In this document: in pieces, positions 11,380 through 23,072 of the stretch | Numbering within the stretch: the stretch's first letter is position 1 | Layout: the number at the start of each line of letters is the position of its first letter | NCBI GenBank assembly: GCA_028583405.1 | Contig: JAPTMU010000093.1 | Coordinates: forward strand, 331,504-395,503 | Length of the DNA stretch: 64,000 nt | Direction of reading: 5' to 3' | DNA from: Pogonophryne albipinna | Lineage: Eukaryota; Chordata; Actinopteri; Perciformes; Artedidraconidae | Translations under genes and position numbers: made by a program | The notes under the pieces: model-generated | The model's input: the letters and a program-made list of their open reading frames with translations, nothing else | What the model was told of the DNA's origin: nothing | Database searches by the model: none

Positions 11380-12012
11380 GCGGGGGGGTCCAACTCAGTT
11401 TCATCGTGGGCCACGTCAGCATTATGGTTGCACTCAAAGGGCCGGTCGTAACTTTCAATCTCAATCTTTATTTATTTATAGAAAATATTTAACCTCAGTT
11501 GACCAAAGTGCTGCACAGGGAACAAATATATAATAACACAATAGGAGTCAAATAATAAAACAATAATACAAAATAAGATAAAAAGTAACTATAGATACAT
11601 ATAAAAAGTAAACATATACAAATTTCAAAGTGTTTTGTTCAACTATTATTAAAAGCCAGTTCAAAACTTTAAGACTATATATAAATACATATTTAAATAT
11701 ATCATATATATAAAATAATGTATTATATTACATTATTGCCTCTGCATTGGATTATTATGGGATAGGGAAATAACTTCATAATTAATGTCTGAAAAGCAGA
11801 AGTCTTGGGCAAATAATTGCAAGTCTCTTTCAGTGCGCACGTCACAAAATGAGATGCATTGTGGGACATGTAGTTTATGGACAACGTGCTTCTGTAAAGC
11901 GGCATTCAACCATATAGTAAACATATTATATTCTTTGTAAGATCTTGCGTGGCCACATGAAATATAGCCACAGGCCGGATTTGGCCCCCGGGCCTTTAGT
12001 TTGACACCGCTG
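11380..12012. mobile_element. Non-autonomous hAT element with 7/8-bp TSD
   Basis: Ends read gcgggggggtccaactcag on the left and gtttgacaccgctg on the right, imperfect inverted repeats of the TGTCAAACTC type seen in hAT elements. CTCTAGG flanks both sides (11373-11379 and 12013-12019), extended to eight with one mismatch, as expected for hAT insertion. No transposase frame remains. Confidence 0.7.
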
Positions 12013-12520
12013 CTCTAGGTGACAAGTGCATGCTGTATTTTTCAATAAGATGAACAGATTCAGCAAAGATGGAAAAAGTGGCAAATCTCTTCCACACACT
12101 GCACTTGGTGTTGAGCCACACAGGGCCTGGGAATGCAGTCATCTTCAAATAAACATCCAGATTGTGTCTCAATGTAAGTTTGGCTCGGTCCTCCACAGTG
12201 ACTGGATGTCAGCTCAAACTGATCCGTCTCATATCTGAATTATTCCTCTGTTGCTCAGCTGAATACGTGCCTGTAGTTTTCTATATGGTGTCATGCCTTC
12301 AGAGCTGCTGGTGTTAACCTCATTCTCATCGAAACACTTCTCCTTCAGTTCTCAGAAGAAAAACACTGGAGGTGAAATGAGGAACCAGAAAACATCTTCC
12401 TGTTCAACTTCCCCTCTTCTGTGGCTTATCTGCTGTTATCATCGGTACTGAGTTCTTGTTAAAGAAGCAGCCGGGGAGAGACTCTGACAGTCGAGAGCCA
12501 GAGACCGAGAGAGAAGCACG

Positions 12521-15500
12521 ATGTCTGAATTCAGAAGGATCATGATGTCTTCATTCCTGATGCTGCTGCTCCACTTTCCAGGTGAGGATGCAGAGAACAC
12601 ACACTGTTTACGACTGTTAATGAAAGCTAGTGAGGGCGTCTTTCAATTGAAATCGATGTATCCTTGGGCGAGATGCTGAACCCCAAGTCGCTCCCAATGG
12701 GGAACGGTGTGTGAATGATACCTTCTGTCGTGGCGTTCCGTTTCTACATTTAATATCCACTTCCCTCTATCGGGGTGTGGGTTATGACGCGCCTCTCTTT
12801 GCTTCCTAACTAACTTTGCAGAGATCGTTGTAGCGTTGAATCACATCAGGTTTAATCTTTGATCCAGGCGACATACAAACATGAAGACAAACTTCCTTGC
12901 TTCAAAGTAACTAAAAGTTCTCCGTATCAAAAAAGAACAAAAAGAACACGGTCAAAAGACTCTACCGCTTCCTGTCTAATCACACCCTCAGCTGTGAACC
13001 AACGTCATGCCATATATAGACATACTGACATATAGACATGCACGTCATATCTGACAGCAAATAAGTGAGACTTTAAGTAACATCTTTTAAAGCGTAGTGT
13101 GACTCACTAAAATAGATAGTTAAGAGTATCCTCTAAAGCCTTTTAGTAATAAGACAAACATTCAAAGCATAATGATGAAAGGGAAATGGCTCTAACCCCT
13201 GCATTGAGCAAGGGGCACATTGCTCTGTATGAACTGGGGGTGAATGGTGACTTGTTGTAAAGCGCTTTGAGGGGTGAGAGACTGGATAAAGAGCTTTATA
13301 AATACAGTCCATTCACCATTTACCAAGTACATGAAATAAAACAGCTCTAATATCACTAACGGTACTTTCCTACGTACTGTCCCTTTAACTGAGAGTGATG
13401 AGTTGTGTTTGTAACGTGGTGACTTTAGTGAACTCTTGCTCACTAAAACCCACATAGCAATATTCTTTAAAGTGATGGTCACACTCACTATGAACACTTC
13501 AGTTAGTTATGTGGATCTGTAATTAACTCTGGTTTTAATGTGTCGTTAAATGATTCATTAAACAGATCAACCAGAACTCTAACTCTTTACCTTTGTATAT
13601 AATACATCATTATTCTGTCAGCATTTATTACGTCTATATTTCTTTCTGCTTTTTCCCCAACAGCTGCAGCTTGGAGACGTTACTCCCTCACTGTCAGAGC
13701 TGGAGATGAAGTCACTTTGCCTTTTGACAATGTGATGCATGATCAGGATGAGTGTGAGAGAACTCTCTGGCGCTTCTATGATTCAAGAGGTTCATCAGTG
13801 AAGCTGTTTGAAGACGGACAGATTCACAAAGCTAAATCAGACAGACTGAGAGTTACAGAGGATTGTTCTCTGGTTATAAAGAAGGTCACAGAGGAGGATG
13901 CTGGTGTTTACCTCTGCAGCCAGTTCAGCAGATCAGGAGAAGAAAGTTCACACTCTGAGGTTTATCTGTCTGTTATTACCAGTGAGTATTTACATCATGA
14001 TGTTTCAAACTGTCTCTATAGAGCAATATACTGAATCATTACAATAATAATGATAACAGTGATGAAGTTAATGTTACTCTTGTTGTCTTTCTCTCTCAAT
14101 ATCTCCATCTTCAGTGACTGAACATCAGGACAATGATGAGGTGACGTTAGACTGCTCTGTGGAGACAGATGGATGGTGTGAACACCCAGTGAAGTGGCTG
14201 CTTCAGGGTCGAGATGTGGATAAAGATCACAGAGAGATAAACACATCACAGTCTCTCTGCTCTGCCTCTGTGACATTTCTGACTTCTCATTTTAGTTACA
14301 CATCAAGGTCTGAGTTGTTTACTTGTGAAGTAACTAATGGTGACACAAGAGAAGTGCATCTGTTTCCCTTCAGCCCTCAGTCCTCAGGTGAGAACACGTT
14401 GAGATGTTTAAAATCACTTCTAACAGTCTTGTTATTAGAATATACTGAAACAACACATTTACAACATCTCACATTTATCAGGGATGTAATGAGTTTCTGA
14501 AATGTGAAGAGACGGATGGTTCTGATCAAAAAGAGAAGCTCTTAATTGAGAAACCAGGTTAGAATATAATGAGTTGTTTCAAATCACTTCTCACACATTT
14601 AATCACAGATAATGCTTTTTGGGGTTTGAGGTTTTGACGTCACTTCATTTTGTCATTTGGTTTATGCAGAAAACTTTTTTTTAACTACAGTTTTTTGCAT
14701 GATGTTGTTTTATTCCTGAAGGTGATGCTACAACAACTGGAACAGCAGGTCTCTTGAGGCTCATCCTGGTGTCTGTGGGGTTAGCAGCTCTCATCGTCAC
14801 CGTGGTTACGGTCCACATCTGGACCAGAGCTAAAGGTGAGGGTTCATAGATTCAAGAGAAAAGACAAAGGAAACCGTGGAAGCTGAAGTCAACATGTTTG
14901 TCTTTTTGTTTTTTTCAGGGGGCAAAAAACGGATGAGAAAAAACCTGGTGAGTTTAAATATAAAATAATAGCTTGTAATATTTATTATTTTCATTGAACT
15001 GTGATTATAAGACAGGCAGAAGATTCAACAAAGGAGTCAAGTGTGCATGTTGTGTTGAAATGAAGTATCTCTGTGGATCCCTTGAGCAAGGCACTAAAGG
15101 AAGTACTGAGATATTGTACTTCATTAAAAGTAGCAATACTACAATGTACAAATACTCTAATATATAAATATGATTAATAATACAAATACACCTACATTGA
15201 AAGTGTTGATTATGCAGAATGTAATAATATGATATATGATTATAATAAGTGATGTTTTAATGTGTATCACTTCCATTTGCAATGAATGGTTTATTAAAAT
15301 GACTTACATACTACTGGGTAGCTGAACTAGTTATATTTATCATGTAATACTTCATAGATGGAGATTTCTGCTCAATTTAAGAATGAAATAAATACAAAAT
15401 AAAAAAGGAATCTAAAAGATGTTAAAGAAAGAATGTGTAATAAAGATGAATGGATGAAGACGAGTACAAAGTTCAACATGAAGCTCCAAAACAAGGAGCA

Positions 15501-15710
15501 GTTAAAGTGTAAAGTAGCATTAACTGATGATACTCAAGTCAAGTCCTTCAAATATACTGAAGTAGAACACTGAGTAAATGTACTTAGTTACTTTCCAGCT
15601 CTGCTCTGTGTTTTTACCATGTCTCTGTTCCATGCTGACAGGAGCAGAATGATGAAGATGAAGATGAGGTGGACTATGTAAACGATGGAGGGGCTTCTGC
15701 CTCTGTGTGA
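12521..15710 (+). CDS. Teleost Ig-superfamily type I membrane receptor
   Basis: Coding exons 12521-12581, 13664-13981, 14115-14387, 14722-14835, 14919-14947 and 15642-15710 join in frame with GT-AG introns into a 287-residue protein. Residues 1-20 are a signal peptide; 21-126 a V-type Ig domain with Trp56 and the motif EEDAGVYLC; 127-217 a second Ig domain with Cys140 and Trp154; about 231-251 a single membrane helix; then a basic stretch and an acidic tail with one tyrosine (DYVND, Tyr277). This two-domain plan is that of a large, unnamed, lineage-expanded teleost receptor family, presumed to act at the surface of immune cells; ligand unknown. The start ATG is the first of the exon and gives a good leader. 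Oddity: the B-strand cysteine of the V domain is Phe41 (codon 13723-13725), while Cys51, Cys88 and Cys105 remain. A broken relative lies at 8.8 kb. It could be a recent pseudogene, but no frame break was seen. Confidence 0.85.
12640..13315. repeat. Old interspersed repeat pieces in Ig receptor intron 1
   Basis: 12650-12715 (gtatccttgggcgagatgct and onward) and 13190-13315 (gtaaagcgctttga... tacagtccattcacca) look like the two parts of one very common fish repeat with an L2-like 3' end, separated by unrelated sequence. Recognised by eye only. Confidence 0.45.
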
Positions 15711-15812
15711 CTGATCAACAACATCAACTCCCCTCAGAGTCCATGCTGTCAAACATCACCTCCTCATATGTTACAGGAGAAAACAGGAGAACCATGAGAT
15801 CATTGGAACATT

Positions 15813-16200
15813 TCTGATGCCTGAGAACACCTGAGCCCCACGAGAGGCCCTTCAGAAACTCACCTCCATGTGATAGGAAACACAGCTTATTGTATTCATT
15901 CCTTTCTGATGACTGAGAACACCTGAGCCCCACGAGAGGCCCTTCAGAAACTCACCTCCATGTGATAGGAAACACAGCTTATTGTATTCATTCCTTTCTG
16001 ATGACTGAGAACACCTGAGCCCCACGAGAGGCCCTTCAGAAACTCACCTCCATGTGATAGGAAACACAGCTTATTGTATTCATTCCTTTCTGATGACTGA
16101 GAACACCTGAGCCCCACGAGAGGCCCTTCAGAAACTCACCTCCATGTGATAGGAAACACAGCTTATTGTATTCATTCCTTTCTGATGACTGAGCAGTGTT
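15813..16200 (+). repeat. 92-bp tandem repeat, about 4.2 copies, in the 3'UTR
   Basis: The phrase gaacacctgagccccacgag starts at 15825, 15917, 16009 and 16101, an exact 92-base period with almost no divergence, so the amplification is recent. It begins about 100 bases after the Ig receptor stop codon. A diverged partial unit remains at 16640-16700, beyond an inserted element. Confidence 0.85.
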
Positions 16201-16645
16201 CATTTTGGCAGATGTTTTTTATTTAGTCTTTAGACGATAATGGTTATTAGTTTTAGTCACATTTTAGTCCTTTTTATCTTTCATAGTTTAATCTAGTTTT
16301 AGTCGACGAAAACTCAAAACGTTTTAGTCAATTTTTAGTCGATGAAAAATCATTACATTTTAGTCAACTTTTCGTCAAAATGTTTCCTCTCTTTAAACTA
16401 ATTCAGTTAGTACACAGGTATCTGAAATTGGAATCAAGAGGACAGCATCAAGTGTTGAAATTCGTAAAGCAACATTTCACTCTCTTAACACTTAACGGTA
16501 TGCCTACTACTCTTAAAAATCTGTGTGCACGCCGCTGCAGCGTGTCTGTTAGGCCCCGCCCCCTGCACACACAGAGAGAGTTAGGCCCCGCCCCCCGCAC
16601 ACACAGAGCGAGTTAGGCCCCGCCCCCCGCACACAGACGACACAC
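16201..16645. mobile_element. Probable hAT-like fragment plus 32-bp GC-box repeat
   Basis: 16205-16380 is rich in ttttagtcgacgaaaactc-like words, typical of a widespread fish hAT family. 16548-16640 holds three 32-base units, each with ggccccgcccc, a GC-box-like core. The two halves of a 92-bp unit flank the whole block, so it probably inserted into the 3'UTR array. Exact ends were not resolved. Confidence 0.4.
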
Positions 16646-17270
16646 TTCAGAAACTCACCTCCATGTGATAGGAAACACAGATTATTATATTAATTCCTTT
16701 CTGATTTAACATCCTTTAAGTGTGCTCTCACATTCCCATACATAGTTATACTGTGTCTGATCTATAGTCTACAGTCTCTGTATAACATCTCAATATTAGC
16801 AGTACTTGTACTCACACCTTATACCTCCACTTCTCACTGTAACTGCTGCACATGTTCAAACATACAAGTGTTGGGTTGAATTCAGAAAATATCTAAATTG
16901 TAAAATGATCCATAAAATGTTTTTCTTAATTGTGTTCTCTGGGAAAATCATTCACCCTAGTGTCGATTTAATAACTTTAATAATGCTTTTATCTCGTTTT
17001 TCAATTAGTGATTCATAAAATGTCTTATAATTAGCATAGCGTGTACTTATACCTACAGTATATATACCTGTACTGCCTACTGTAACTGCTGCACATGCTG
17101 TATATGTCTGATCAATAGTCTATACAATATATTTACTCTACTCACTTTTTACTCTGTGTGTATTCCTAAAGCTGAAATGCCTCCAGTATCTCAGGATGTT
17201 TTAATTAGCTTGAGTCCTAATGGAATATGTTTCTCCTTTTTTTCCTACGGCTTTAATGAAATATAATCCA

Positions 17271-17276
17271 AATAAA
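17271..17276 (+). terminator. Candidate poly(A) signal of the Ig receptor gene
   Basis: AATAAA followed within 30-45 bases by T/GT-rich sequence. It lies 1.56 kb after the stop codon, so the 3'UTR would include the 92-bp array. Confidence 0.4.
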
Positions 17277-17354
17277 AAGAATACTTGTAATCAATGTTAT
17301 AATGAGTTGTGTTTCTCTCTCTATCTCCAACACACTGACAACACAACGCTTTGT

Positions 17355-17436
17355 TGGGTTTAACCCCTCTCTCTGCCCTGGCTCTCACTTTGTAAACAAC
17401 ATACAGTTTGTGTCAGAGCCAAGGGAGGTGTTGCAT
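17355..17436. repeat. Direct repeat, left copy (partner 21094-21172)
   Basis: ctggctctcactttgtaaac and gtgtcagagccaagggaggt occur in the same order here and at 21094-21172, about 3.7 kb apart, with two to three differences. The two copies bracket the nested transposons. They may be two copies of one old repeat into which the hAT elements then inserted. Confidence 0.65.
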
Positions 17437-17476
17437 TCTGAGGTGAGGCAGAGCTCATCTGTGCCTCACCTCTAGT

Positions 17477-19207
17477 CATGGGCGTAGGAAGCATCCTGAA
17501 TGTGGGGGGGACATTTTTAACGGGGGTGTGGGGTTTTCTGTGTTCTGGTGCATTTTATCAGGTGGTTTGATACTTTTATGTGGCTATACTAGCATGAGGA
17601 AAATGATGGATACATTCTGTAATTTCATCCAGTAGTAAAGAAAGGAAAGATATTTGATTATTAATTCAGAGCCGTCTTTGAATTAATAAAAAGCAGTTTA
17701 AATGTCAATTTTTTGTACATTTATAAACAACAATAAATATTTGTGAGTGCATTGAGAGATATTGTTGTGGAGAGTCATTTATATATAAATCGCAAAATAC
17801 ATGTGTGAATCCTTCTGTGAGCATTTATTAATATTGAGACTGATCTGACTCCATACAGATGTTAAGTTCACCTTGGAATGGTATCATTGACTTAAATGTT
17901 CAAATAAATGTTGCTCTTCTGTCTATATTGGTCACATGATGCCCCTTGACTGAAATGCTTCCTGTTCAATATCCCCACTGATTTCCTTAACACTCTGGGA
18001 TGAGAGTCCACATCACAATTTACTCTAAACTGTCATTTCCCTTTCATCACTCACCTCAGCAATGGACCTCTCTCCACTGTCCCTGTGTTCTGCCTCTGAC
18101 TCACTCTCAAGCGCCTAGATGTCAAGAGAGGTGCAGTGATCATTATTTATTGAGCAGTATACTCTTTCACATTGAATCATAACAAGTCATACTGAATGAA
18201 AATACAACTGACTCTAAAGTAAGTCCCAGTCTGTGACATTGGACATTTTGAAGACTCAAAGTCCCAAGCACTAGGTAGAATATTATCTATGTAATGTGCA
18301 CAGAAAATAAACAGTTAACTGAATACTGGGATGGAAATGGCCTATAAGCACTCAGTAAAACATAAACACACACAAAAAGCTTCTGAATGATAAGAAGTAT
18401 AATTAAAACATAACACACATTACCATTTTGAGAGAGAGTACCTAAGTTAAAGAACTCAGAAAATAATCTCTTATCGAACTGAGGCTCCAGTAAAACACAC
18501 TGACTGCGTCTCTACATGGACATCATGTTGTTTACATGAGCACAGAGAGATGGGGTTATTCATGTTCCCTGTTTACATGATAAATACTAGTAACCTGGCA
18601 TTTCGATGCCTTTTCTCATCTAAACTATTCAGTATTTGTATCTCTCTATCATGACATAAAGACGAAACTCCTCTCCAGAAGTGAGACGCTTTTGCCGCCG
18701 CCGCCATCACTGTTAACTGATTAACTGCTGCCAGCTGAAGACTTACTTTCCTCTTCTTTGAAAACAAGGTTCTTATGTCCATGTTGTCTGGGGGAGAAAA
18801 CATATCAAACCAAGAGATCGTCAGCTTTGATTTTCGCTGTATTAACAATGTCCTGAACACTTGGTGTGTGTGCCTTACCTCCGCTACCGGCATCGCTTCA
18901 TACAACAGATCTGAGCTCTCCAACTATGACAACACTCCTTGAACATGCGCGCGCTATGGGAGAATCTGCCTTGGTACAAAGTAGCAGTGAAAACATGGAA
19001 CGGAGTTTCATTGACTTGGGCATTCTCTCAATAAGCAAGTGGAATGGATTTGATATGAAGCACTGACACAGCGCTCTACAAAGTGCGGCGAGTGGATGGA
19101 CCGATTCACGGACTTTCCACATGGTAAAAGTGGGGGGGTCTAAACTAATCATTTGAAAAAGTGGGGGGGACTTGTCCCACCCTCATATAATGGCTGCGAC
19201 GCCCATG
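17477..19207. mobile_element. Inner DNA transposon inserted into the hAT end
   Basis: Termini CATGGGCGT and ACGCCCATG form inverted repeats. CCTCTAGT is duplicated on both sides (17469-17476 and 19208-19215); this 8-bp duplication spans the junction between flank and outer element, proving that this one arrived later. Eight-base duplication fits the hAT superfamily. It carries the relic of a transposase-type first exon on the minus strand and is otherwise non-coding. Confidence 0.8.
18740..18782 (-). pseudogene. Relic of a transposase-type first coding exon
   Basis: From the ATG at 18782 the minus strand reads MDIRTLFSKKRK and then a good donor, gtaagt. This short N-terminus resembles those of ZMYM/TTF-type hAT-related proteins abundant in fish. 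No downstream domain was found, so it is at best a remnant of an autonomous ancestor of the inner element. Assignment is by resemblance only. Confidence 0.35.
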
Positions 19208-19456
19208 CCTCTAGTGATGGGTCGTTCGCGAACGATTCGTTCTTTTTGAACGAATCTTTGAAGTGAACGAGATGAACTGATTCCTCCCACAAAACGATTC
19301 GTTTGTTTGAGTCGACGCCTTCCGCCAAAAGCTAAAGAGAAGTCGTTCGCGAACGACGAACTTAAAGAACTGTAGGAAACAGTTCAGAACTGTTTCCTAC
19401 AGTTCTGAACTGTTTCCTACAGTGTACTGTAATCAGAGCCCTCTCACCTGAGCTCC

Positions 19457-19600
<144 letters not shown>

Positions 19601-19639
19601 CTCAACCTGTCCGCAATAAAGAGGACGGATACCGGAACC

Positions 19640-20290
19640 GTACGGTCCAGCTAGCTTAGCGATAAATACACACATCGTTGTATTCTCCTCCCCCTGTCGG
19701 CACTAAAAGCTTCAGAGGGCGGATAGCTGGGCTCCGTAGCGTCCAGCTAGCTTAGCGATAAATACACACAGCGTTGTATTCTCCTCCCAGTGTCGGGCCT
19801 AAAAGCTTCAGAGGGCGGATAGCTGGGCTCCGTAGCGTCCAGCTAGCTTAGCCACTAGCTTAGCGATAAATACACACAGCGTTGTATTCTCCTCCCCCTG
19901 TCGGCCCTAAAAGCTTCAGATGGCGGATACCTGAGCTCCATAGCATCCCGCTAATGTGAAACACACACACACAGCGTTAGCGGGACATTCTCCTCTCCCT
20001 GTCGGCCCTAAAAGCTTCAGAGGGCGGATAGCTGGGCTCCGTAGCGTCCAGCTAGCTTAGCCGCTAGCTTAGCGATAAATACACACAGCGTTGTATTCTC
20101 CTCCCCCTGTTCGCCCTAAAAGCTTCAGATGGCGGATACCTGAGCTCCATAGCATCCCGCTAATGTGAAACACACACACACACAGTGTTAGCGGGACATT
20201 CTCCTCTCCCTGTCTGCCCTAAAAGCTTCAGAGGGCGGATAGCTGGGCTCCGTAGCGTCCAGCTAGCTTAGCCGCTAGCTAAAGGTAAAC
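19640..20290. repeat. Internal repeats of the outer hAT
   Basis: Five to six partial units containing gtccagctagcttagc, cctaaaagcttcaga and acacacagcgttgtattctc recur with indels in two alternating variants, one with a gctagcttag module and one with a cgctaatgtgaaacacac module. Confidence 0.75.
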
Positions 20291-21172
20291 ATAGATGGGT
20301 ACATACTATAGAATATGAATAAATCGTCACCGATGTAGAGGATATATTTTTTTATTCACTTTGAACTCGGCCAAATGGAGTTTAATGCTTTGGGATTTAA
20401 GTTAGGCCACATAGTACGTGCATGGGTTTGAAAGTATAACGTGCTAGTCTGCTGTAATACATCGTATAGTCAGGCACACATTTATGAGAGATTTAACAAT
20501 GGCCAATTATATTTCTTAAATAATATGTAGCCTATTCCCAGAGCATAAATCATGGGGCAACAAGGTGAGGTGTAAAATGTGTTTTAATATCATACATGTT
20601 ACGCCAGCAAACTTCTTGTACGGACTTCGGCAGTAGTGAAGAATCACTGAACGAATTAAGTACAAAGATGAATCGTTCGCGAACGTGCAAATCACCAGAA
20701 GTCGTTCGCGAACCGGTGAACGAATCAGTGAACGAATCTTTCAAGTGAACTGAATCAAAAGATTTGTGTCCCTGAAGGGAATCGGAATTCCCATCACTAC
20801 TCACCTCACCACACAGTAACTGGCTTGAGCGCGCTCACAAAATTAGTGCCCGTGCTCCAGCAAGTTACTGTGGGCTTCTTTGAGGCAGAGCTCGTCCCTG
20901 CCTCACTTCTCAATCTCATCGCTCCCCGTAGTTGTAGCGGAGCTCGGCAAATTAGCCGATTTTTACTATAAAAAGCGATTGGAATCAAACAGAAATCACA
21001 TTTACAACACAGATCAGTGGACACATTTTATTGGAGAATGACAAGTGCGGCTCTGCCTCACCTGCCTCCCCTGACCGCACATCGCTGGTTTAACCCCTCT
21101 CTTTGCCCTGGCTCTCACTTTGTAAACAACACAGTTTGTGTCAGAGCCAAGGGAGGTGTTGCACATTCAGTG

Positions 21173-22995
21173 GAGCTGTGGTGATATCCTGGGATCAGGT
21201 ATGAGGCAAGAGAGAGAGTGAGACTGTTTGATTTGACTTACGTACTCTTCAGCGTTCTTGGAGAGTGCATCAGAGCGTCACAGAGGAAGCTCTAAGAATG
21301 GCACATCGAGAAGAGGCTAGAAAACCTGGCTAGGTGGCTATAGACCTTTCAAATCCCCTGATCAACATCCTGTCAGCTTTCAGGTTGGTCCTCCGGTTCA
21401 GTCAGCGCTTCATCTGTTGAGCAGAACCCCATTTTACCAGTTGTGTGCTGTTGAATGACGTGTGCGATTATTTGTGTGTTAGTGTGTGTGTTTCTTAAAG
21501 TGTGTGTGTGTTAATACACTGCAGCTCAACAGCACCACCCTCAGGTTTGTGTGTTTCTTTTTTTTACGATCAAATCTTTTACTTTTGGTTTGTCACTGGA
21601 GGAAGATTTTATATTCTATATTAAAAATAAATCCACAGACCTTCCTGCTGTCGAGTTTTCATCAGTAACGTGGGTGCAGATCAACTTTACTGCATAATCA
21701 ACACTTTTATTTATAAATAAATGTTGCTTACATTTTATATTTTCACTTCAGTATGGTTTATTTTCAGGACTTTTAATACTCATTTCTTTTATTATAAAAT
21801 CTGTTCTGTAATTACTCATCTTATTTACACCTGTTTTTCCACTCCAGGCCTCTAGGGGGCGATACACTCTTAAAGAACCTGACTGTACCTGTAATGCTCC
21901 TGAGTTTACAGATGCAGGGATACAAGATAAAAGACTGCATATTAAAAACACCTGATGCTGCAATTCCTCTTCATCACACCACGTGACCTCCTCCTCTTCT
22001 TCAGGTGAGTGATTATCTAAATGCTAAAAAAGTACCTCGTTTCAGGTGACCTATTAAACGAGGTGAAAATCACTCCAAGTCTGGGCACGTTGAGAGCTGT
22101 ACATACACACAAGGGGAGTTAGTCGGTTCCGTGAGAGTCAGCATGCGGGACCGGGATTTGTAGTCTTTCTAGTTGTGTATTTTTCAGTCTTATATTTCAA
22201 CAGTTTTACGACAAACTGTGATTTTTATGACATGGAAATTCATTTTTAAGATTGACAAACATCATATGTGTAATTCATGGCACAATTCAAACGGGATCGA
22301 AACATAATCTTTCTCTCCCCATTGACTTCAATGCATAATTTTTCCGAAATAAGGTCCAATGGGTCGGAAGTAGATGGGCGGAACTTCGCCTCTCTATAGG
22401 ACAAAATATTGTATCCATGTCACGTTTTAGGGTTATTTGTGAATATACTACGTTTTGCCCTGTGGACAAACTTAGCTATTACACGTTTTTTTGTGCGACT
22501 GGGCCAGTTGAATAAAATGCAGATACAAATTCAAAAACCTTGTCGGCCTACTTCAAGAAGCGACCACTGTACAATATTACAGTCAGTGCCTTTAATATTT
22601 ACATTTCTTTATTATTTTCTATATATGGTATAGAGACACCTTGTTCAGAAATGAAGTCTGGATTTCTGAGTGTAACCAGGACACTTATTTTTGTAAACCT
22701 ACTTAAGTAGTGCAAGAACCTTCACCCTCTGCAGTGAAACAGGGATTTCAGCCTCTGCGGACCATTTACATGCACTAAAACCTATATAACAGGAGAGGAA
22801 AACTCCCCAAAAGCATTACGAACTCTTTAAAATACAGTATTTGAACGAACAAAGCGATCGGGAAAGAAGAAGCGACATGTTTTGGCCATGAAGCGTTGTT
22901 TATTGATCCTCAGGACCTCAGAGAGAGTGCAAGAAATAAATATTGATCCCATGAGCATGAAACACATTCTCCGTCATGACGGGAAACACCAGAAC
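21173..22995. other. Intergenic between Ig receptor region and cox7a2
   Basis: No coding exon recognised. 21840-22005 ends in cttcttcag|gtgagtga, a good donor context, and might be a non-coding exon, but nothing downstream supports it. 22730-22830 is the third copy of the family-2 repeat end. The rest is unassigned. Confidence 0.4.
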
Positions 22996-23002
22996 GTACA
23001 CA

Positions 23003-23008
23003 TTTATT
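23003..23008 (-). terminator. cox7a2: cox7a2 poly(A) signal
   Basis: AATAAA on the minus strand, 65-70 bases after the cox7a2 stop codon. The short 3'UTR is typical of nuclear oxidative-phosphorylation genes. Confidence 0.7.
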
Positions 23009-23072
23009 ACACAATATAGAGTGGCCGGCATATATCTGTTTAAATTTGAAATGAAGTAAACATGGAGTGGAG

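Noticed and set aside
14482..14553. Possible extra exon in the Ig receptor between exons 3 and 4
   Set aside because: An acceptor-like tatcag is present, but joining it in the required phase gives a stop codon within three codons.
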